Position numbers and translations under genes: made by a program
Origin: JBBSVE01 sp038233815
GTDB lineage: Bacteria; Pseudomonadota; Alphaproteobacteria; Rhodobacterales; Rhodobacteraceae
NCBI GenBank assembly: GCA_038233815.1
Contig: JBBSVE010000058.1
Coordinates: 1 to 17,269 of the forward strand
DNA length: 17,269 bases
Direction of reading: 5' to 3'
Notes under the pieces: generated by a model
What the model was told of the DNA's origin: nothing
Seen by the model: the letters and a program-made list of their open reading frames with translations, nothing else
The model's database searches: none
Part shown: positions 14,088-17,269 of the stretch, one piece after another
Position numbering within the stretch: the first letter of the stretch is position 1
Layout: each line of letters opens with the position of its first letter

Positions 14088-14522
14088 CTAGGCCAGCAGC
14101 GTCGCCATCCGTCGCAGGGCGGCGGCGTAGCCTTCGGTCCCGAAGCCCGCCACCACGCCGTCCGCACGCCCCGAGACGTAGGAGTGGTGGCGGAACGCCT
14201 CGCGCCGGTGGATGTTGGAGATGTGGACCTCGATCACCCGGCCCTCGAATGCGTTGAGCGCGTCCAGAAGCGCCACCGAGGTGTGGGTGAAGGCGCCCGG
14301 GTTGATGACGATGCCCGCCGCCGTTCCGCGCGCCTCCTGCACCGCGTCGATCAGCACGCCCTCGTGGTTCGACTGGCGGCACGCGACCTCAAGCCCCAGA
14401 TCGCGGCCGAGTGCTGTGCAGGCGGCCTCCACCTCGGCCAGCGTTTCCGCCCCGTAGATCGTGGGTTCGCGCTGGCCCAGAAGGTTGAGGTTCGGTCCGT
14501 TGAGGAGAAGGATGCGCGTCAT
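14088..14522 (-). CDS. aroQ: 3-dehydroquinate dehydratase, type II, AroQ
   Basis: Converts 3-dehydroquinate to 3-dehydroshikimate in the shikimate pathway. The 144-residue product is typical of the small dodecameric type II enzyme. NGPNLNLLGQRE (8-19) and catalytic Tyr23 in TIYG are present. QSNHEG (50-55), INPGAFTHTS (73-82) and EVHISNIHRREAFRHHS with catalytic His100 complete the active site. I chose ATG 14522 over an in-frame ATG at 14588 because the family begins at this point and GGAG lies eight bases upstream. It is divergent from trmB. AroA of the same pathway lies two genes to the right but in a different transcription unit. Confidence 0.95.
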   Translation of the reverse strand: MTRILLLNGPNLNLLGQREPTIYGAETLAEVEAACTALGRDLGLEVACRQSNHEGVLIDAVQEARGTAAGIVINPGAFTHTSVALLDALNAFEGRVIEVHISNIHRREAFRHHSYVSGRADGVVAGFGTEGYAAALRRMATLLA

Positions 14523-14599
14523 GCCGATGCTCCGCCTTGGGCCAGTCCGGCGCAAGCATCCCCCAGTTGCCGGGCAAACGCAACGCATGGCCCAACGGG

Positions 14600-14628
14600 T
14601 TGACGGCGGACCGACCGGCGGCTACCGG
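14600..14628 (+). promoter_or_regulatory. Candidate trmB promoter
   Basis: TTGACG (14600-14605) and TACCGG (14623-14628) are 17 bases apart and end 25 bases before the trmB ATG. The -35 is strong; the -10 is weak, as is common in GC-rich alphaproteobacteria. Confidence 0.35.
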
Positions 14629-14653
14629 GCGGCTTCTTGCAAAAGGACCGGGC

Positions 14654-15346
14654 ATGACCCACGCCGCACCCGAACGTCGCAACTTCTACGGCCGTCGCCA
14701 CGGCAAGACCCTGCGTCCAAGCCAGAAGGGCTATCTGGCGGAGGATCTGGGATCCCTGCGCCCGCACGGCATCTGGCCCACGGAAAACCCGGACCGCACG
14801 CCGATCTCGCTTGCGGATCGCTTCGGCGACCGGCCCGTGTGGCTGGAGATCGGGTTCGGCGGGGGCGAGCATCTGGTCCATATCGCCGCCCTGCACCCGG
14901 AAATCGGCATCGTCGGCTGCGAGCCCTACATCAACGGGGTGGCGATGCTGTTGGGCAAGATCCGGGCGGCGGGGGTCGGTAACCTCGCGGTCCATCCCGG
15001 CGACGTGCGCGACCTCTTTGACGTGCTGGTGGCCGGGTCCATCGCGCGGGCATTCCTGAACTATCCCGATCCCTGGCCGAAGACGCGCCACCACCGCCGC
15101 CGCTTCGTGACGCAGGACCATCTCCTCCCCCTCGCCCGTGCGATGCGGACGGGGGCCACGTTCCATGTGGCGACCGACATCGCGGACTACATGCGCCAGA
15201 CGCTGGATGAGGTGCCGCGCGCCGGGTTCGGACTGGTGTCCGAAGGGCCGGAGCCGTGGGCGGACTGGCATTCCACCCGCTACGAGCAGAAGGCGCTGCG
15301 CGAAGGCCGCGCGCCGCATTACGCGGTCTTTCGCAAACTGCCCTAG
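14654..15346 (+). CDS. trmB: tRNA (guanine-N7-)-methyltransferase TrmB
   Basis: Methylates G46 in the variable loop of tRNAs with SAM. The 230-residue product has a Rossmann methyltransferase core: SAM loop EIGFGGGEH (65-73), acidic Glu90 in GCEPYINGV, and the TrmB signature NYPDPWPKTRHHRRR (136-150). STRYEQKALREG near the C-terminus is also typical. ATG 14654 follows AAGGA by about six bases. The open frame extends upstream to 14537, but that part lacks a ribosome site and falls in the divergent gap with aroQ. Its TAG stop overlaps, within a CTAG palindrome, the TAG stop of the converging hydrolase gene. Confidence 0.94.
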   Translation: MTHAAPERRNFYGRRHGKTLRPSQKGYLAEDLGSLRPHGIWPTENPDRTPISLADRFGDRPVWLEIGFGGGEHLVHIAALHPEIGIVGCEPYINGVAMLLGKIRAAGVGNLAVHPGDVRDLFDVLVAGSIARAFLNYPDPWPKTRHHRRRFVTQDHLLPLARAMRTGATFHVATDIADYMRQTLDEVPRAGFGLVSEGPEPWADWHSTRYEQKALREGRAPHYAVFRKLP

Positions 15347-16332
15347 GGCACCGCGATACTTTCGCCGGGGTTGAGCACGCGAAACCGCTCAGATGGGATG
15401 CCTTGTGCACGCAGGACCTCCGCCAGCGCCCGGGGCGGATCGTCGCGGCCCTCGTTCGTCAGGCGGAACATGCCCCAATGATGCGCAATCGCGGTGGCGG
15501 CACCGCAGAGGTGCATCCCCTCCACCGCCTCGGCGGGGTCCTGATGCTCCCCCTTCATGAACCAGCGCGGCGCGTAGCTGCCGATGGGCAGGATCGCGAG
15601 CCGGATCGGACCGAAGCGCGCGGGGAGGTCGCGGTAGGGGCGCCCGCCGTCGAACGCGGTGTCGCCGATGAAGAGGATGCGGCCCGCCGGACCCTCCACC
15701 ACGAACGCGGCCCAGAGCGCCTTCCTGCGGTCGAAGACGCCGCGGGCGGACCAATGGTGGCATGGCTCCAGATGCACGGTCAGAGAGCCCACGGTGACGC
15801 TTTCGTCCCAGTCGCGGGCCAACACACGCTCCGCCGCCACGGCGCCGCCGATCAGCGCGTCGTTGCCGAGCGGGGTCACGACGACCGGCGCATGGTCCCG
15901 CTCCAGCCGCCGCAGGGTGTTCAGGTCGAGATGGTCGTAGTGGTTGTGGCTCATCAGCACGAGGTCGATCTTCGGCAGGTCTGCCCACGCGATGCCGGGT
16001 TCGGTCGTGCGTCTGGGGCCCGCGACCTGCGTGGGCGAGGCGCGGTCTGACCAGATCGGGTCGGTAAGGATGTTCAGGCCCGCAGTCTGGATCAGCAGGG
16101 TCGCATGGCCGACCATCGTGACGCTCAGATCCTCCACCCGCGACGCAGGCTTTGCCAGCCGCGGCACGGGGACATGATCGGGCCACGGCACCACGGGATC
16201 GTCGCCGAATTTCCATTTCAGCGCCGCCAGAAGACCGTTCGGCTGAACCCCGCCGGGGTTGAAAAAGCGTGAGCCGTCGAAATGCCTGCCGATCGGATGC
16301 GGCGATCCGGCGTCGTCCCCGTGGTCGTTCAT
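15343..16332 (-). CDS. Metallo-beta-lactamase-fold hydrolase, NAPE-PLD/UlaG-like
   Basis: Probably a cytosolic metal-dependent hydrolase; the substrate is unknown. The 329-residue product has the metal motif SHNHYDHLD with His129, His131, Asp133 and His134. Further probable ligands are His192/His193 in EPCHHWSARG, Asp224 in FIGDTAFDGG and His284/His285 in AIAHHWGMF. The order and the segment IGSYAPRWFMKGEHQDP (250-266) resemble the N-acyl-phosphatidylethanolamine phospholipase D-like group of this superfamily. There is no signal peptide. AGGA stands about six bases before the ATG. Divergent from aroA with 123 bases between starts. A lipid substrate is only an inference from the family. Confidence 0.85.
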   Translation of the reverse strand: MNDHGDDAGSPHPIGRHFDGSRFFNPGGVQPNGLLAALKWKFGDDPVVPWPDHVPVPRLAKPASRVEDLSVTMVGHATLLIQTAGLNILTDPIWSDRASPTQVAGPRRTTEPGIAWADLPKIDLVLMSHNHYDHLDLNTLRRLERDHAPVVVTPLGNDALIGGAVAAERVLARDWDESVTVGSLTVHLEPCHHWSARGVFDRRKALWAAFVVEGPAGRILFIGDTAFDGGRPYRDLPARFGPIRLAILPIGSYAPRWFMKGEHQDPAEAVEGMHLCGAATAIAHHWGMFRLTNEGRDDPPRALAEVLRAQGIPSERFRVLNPGESIAVP

Positions 16333-16455
16333 GCGGTATCCTGCGGATGGTCTTGCCCGTGCCGAGGCTACAGCATTTCCGGCACCTGCGCAGCCCCCGA
16401 TGGACCGGGGCCGGGCGACGCGCTATCACCCCGCCTGACCCATGCGGAGAGCATC

Positions 16456-17269
16456 ATGCCAGACCATGCAGACCCCCAGCCGATGACCGCCCGCGCGTCC
16501 GGCGCGCTGACAGGCACGGCGGAGATTCCGGGCGACAAGTCGATCAGCCACCGCGCGCTGATCCTCGGCGCGATGGCGGTGGGGGAAACGCGGGTCACGG
16601 GACTTCTGGAGGGGCAGGACGTTCTGGATACCGCCGCCGCGATGCGCGCGTTCGGGGCGGAGGTGGAGCGTCTGGGACCGGGCGCGTGGTCGGTGCACGG
16701 TGTCGGGGTGGGCGGCTTTCGCGAGCCGTCGGACGTGATTGACTGCGGCAATTCCGGCACCGGCGTAAGGCTCCTGATGGGCGCGATGGCCACGACGGCG
16801 ATGAGTGCGATATTTACCGGGGACGCGAGCCTGCGAAAGCGCCCCATGGGGCGGGTGACGGAGCCGTTGGCGCTGTTCGGGGCACGGGCCTACGGGCGGC
16901 AGGGCGGGCGGTTGCCCATGGTGATGGTGGGCGCGCCGGACCCGGTGCCGGTGCGCTACGTTCTGCCGGTGGCCTCCGCGCAGGTGAAATCGGCGGTGCT
17001 GCTGGCCGGTCTGAACGCGCCCGGTCAGACCGTGGTGGTGGAGCGCGAAGCCACGCGGGATCATACCGAGCGGATGCTGGCCGGGTTCGGGGCGGAGGTG
17101 GCCGTCGAGGAGACCGCCGAGGGGCGCGTCATCACGCTGACGGGTCAGCCGGAGCTGCGCCCGCGGGCGGTGGCGGTGCCGCGCGATCCGTCCTCGGCCG
17201 CATTTGCCATCTGTGCGGCGCTTCTGGTACCCGGGTCGGACATCCTCGTGCCCGGGGTGAGCCAGAACC
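16456..17269 (+). CDS. aroA: 5-enolpyruvylshikimate-3-phosphate synthase AroA, partial (C-terminus outside window)
   Basis: Transfers enolpyruvyl from PEP to shikimate-3-phosphate in the aromatic amino acid pathway. The first 271 residues are visible; the whole enzyme is usually about 440-450. PGDKSISHRALILGAMA (25-41) has the catalytic Lys28. DCGNSGTGVRLLMG (96-109), GDASLRKRPMGRV (122-134), SAQVKSAVLLAGLNAPG (174-190) and TRDHTERML (200-208) match the class II, CP4-like enzymes of alphaproteobacteria. At the position of Ala100 in the CP4 enzyme this one has Gly101. ATG 16456 follows GGAG by six bases. An ATG at 16442 is out of frame. Confidence 0.94.
   Translation, partial: MPDHADPQPMTARASGALTGTAEIPGDKSISHRALILGAMAVGETRVTGLLEGQDVLDTAAAMRAFGAEVERLGPGAWSVHGVGVGGFREPSDVIDCGNSGTGVRLLMGAMATTAMSAIFTGDASLRKRPMGRVTEPLALFGARAYGRQGGRLPMVMVGAPDPVPVRYVLPVASAQVKSAVLLAGLNAPGQTVVVEREATRDHTERMLAGFGAEVAVEETAEGRVITLTGQPELRPRAVAVPRDPSSAAFAICAALLVPGSDILVPGVSQN

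Noticed and set aside
16333..16455. Promoter or CCCCG/CGGGG hairpin between the hydrolase gene and aroA
   Set aside because: The stem is only five pairs and no hexamer pair with good spacing is visible; nothing supportable.

Overview
The window is GC-rich bacterial chromosome and almost every gene reads as alphaproteobacterial, most likely Rhodobacterales (Roseobacter/Rhodobacter group). The main reasons are an Irr-type Fur regulator divergent from a fabA-fabB-fabI operon, a metK gene preceded by what looks like a SAM/SAH riboswitch (a class known mainly from Rhodobacterales), an EPSP synthase of the CP4-like class, and the conserved run miaB / phoH-ybeY-corC-lnt / metK / trmB. No phage, plasmid or CRISPR functions are visible. 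The only mobile DNA is the edge of an IS3-family element at the left end.

Layout. 1-572: start of an IS3-family transposase OrfA on the minus strand, then about 500 bases of less GC-rich, apparently non-coding DNA. 573-646: tRNA-Gly(UCC). 652-3226 (minus): fabA, fabB and fabI, the anaerobic-type unsaturated fatty acid branch plus enoyl-ACP reductase. 3378-4465 (plus): irr followed two bases later by a DUF2161-type PD-(D/E)XK protein. 4504-6021 (minus): a secreted fasciclin-domain protein and, upstream of it, a weakly recognisable glycosyltransferase-like protein. 6151-7458 (plus): miaB. 7597-8597 (plus): an OmpA-like periplasmic protein and a small lipoprotein that share a two-cysteine module. 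8789-12827 (plus): phoH, ybeY, corC-like gene and lnt in a tight operon. 12866-14084 (plus): riboswitch and metK. 14088-14522 (minus): aroQ. 14654-15346 (plus): trmB. 15343-16332 (minus): a NAPE-PLD-like metallo-beta-lactamase-fold hydrolase. 16456-17269 (plus): aroA, cut by the window edge.

How the genes work together. Three themes are visible: lipid and envelope biogenesis (fabA/B/I, lnt, the OmpA-like protein, the lipoprotein), RNA modification and processing (tRNA-Gly, MiaB, YbeY, PhoH, TrmB), and SAM or shikimate metabolism (MetK, AroQ, AroA). MetK makes the SAM used by MiaB and TrmB, and its own translation appears to be controlled by SAM/SAH through the leader RNA.

This is mostly ordinary core chromosome. 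The best candidates for a second look are the metK riboswitch, the DPDGC...PVC module shared by two adjacent envelope proteins placed between miaB and phoH, the possible ECF-type promoter of the fasciclin gene, the Gly at the glyphosate-discriminating position of a CP4-class AroA, and the shared CTAG stop of trmB and the hydrolase gene. I did not find a convincing entirely new system.
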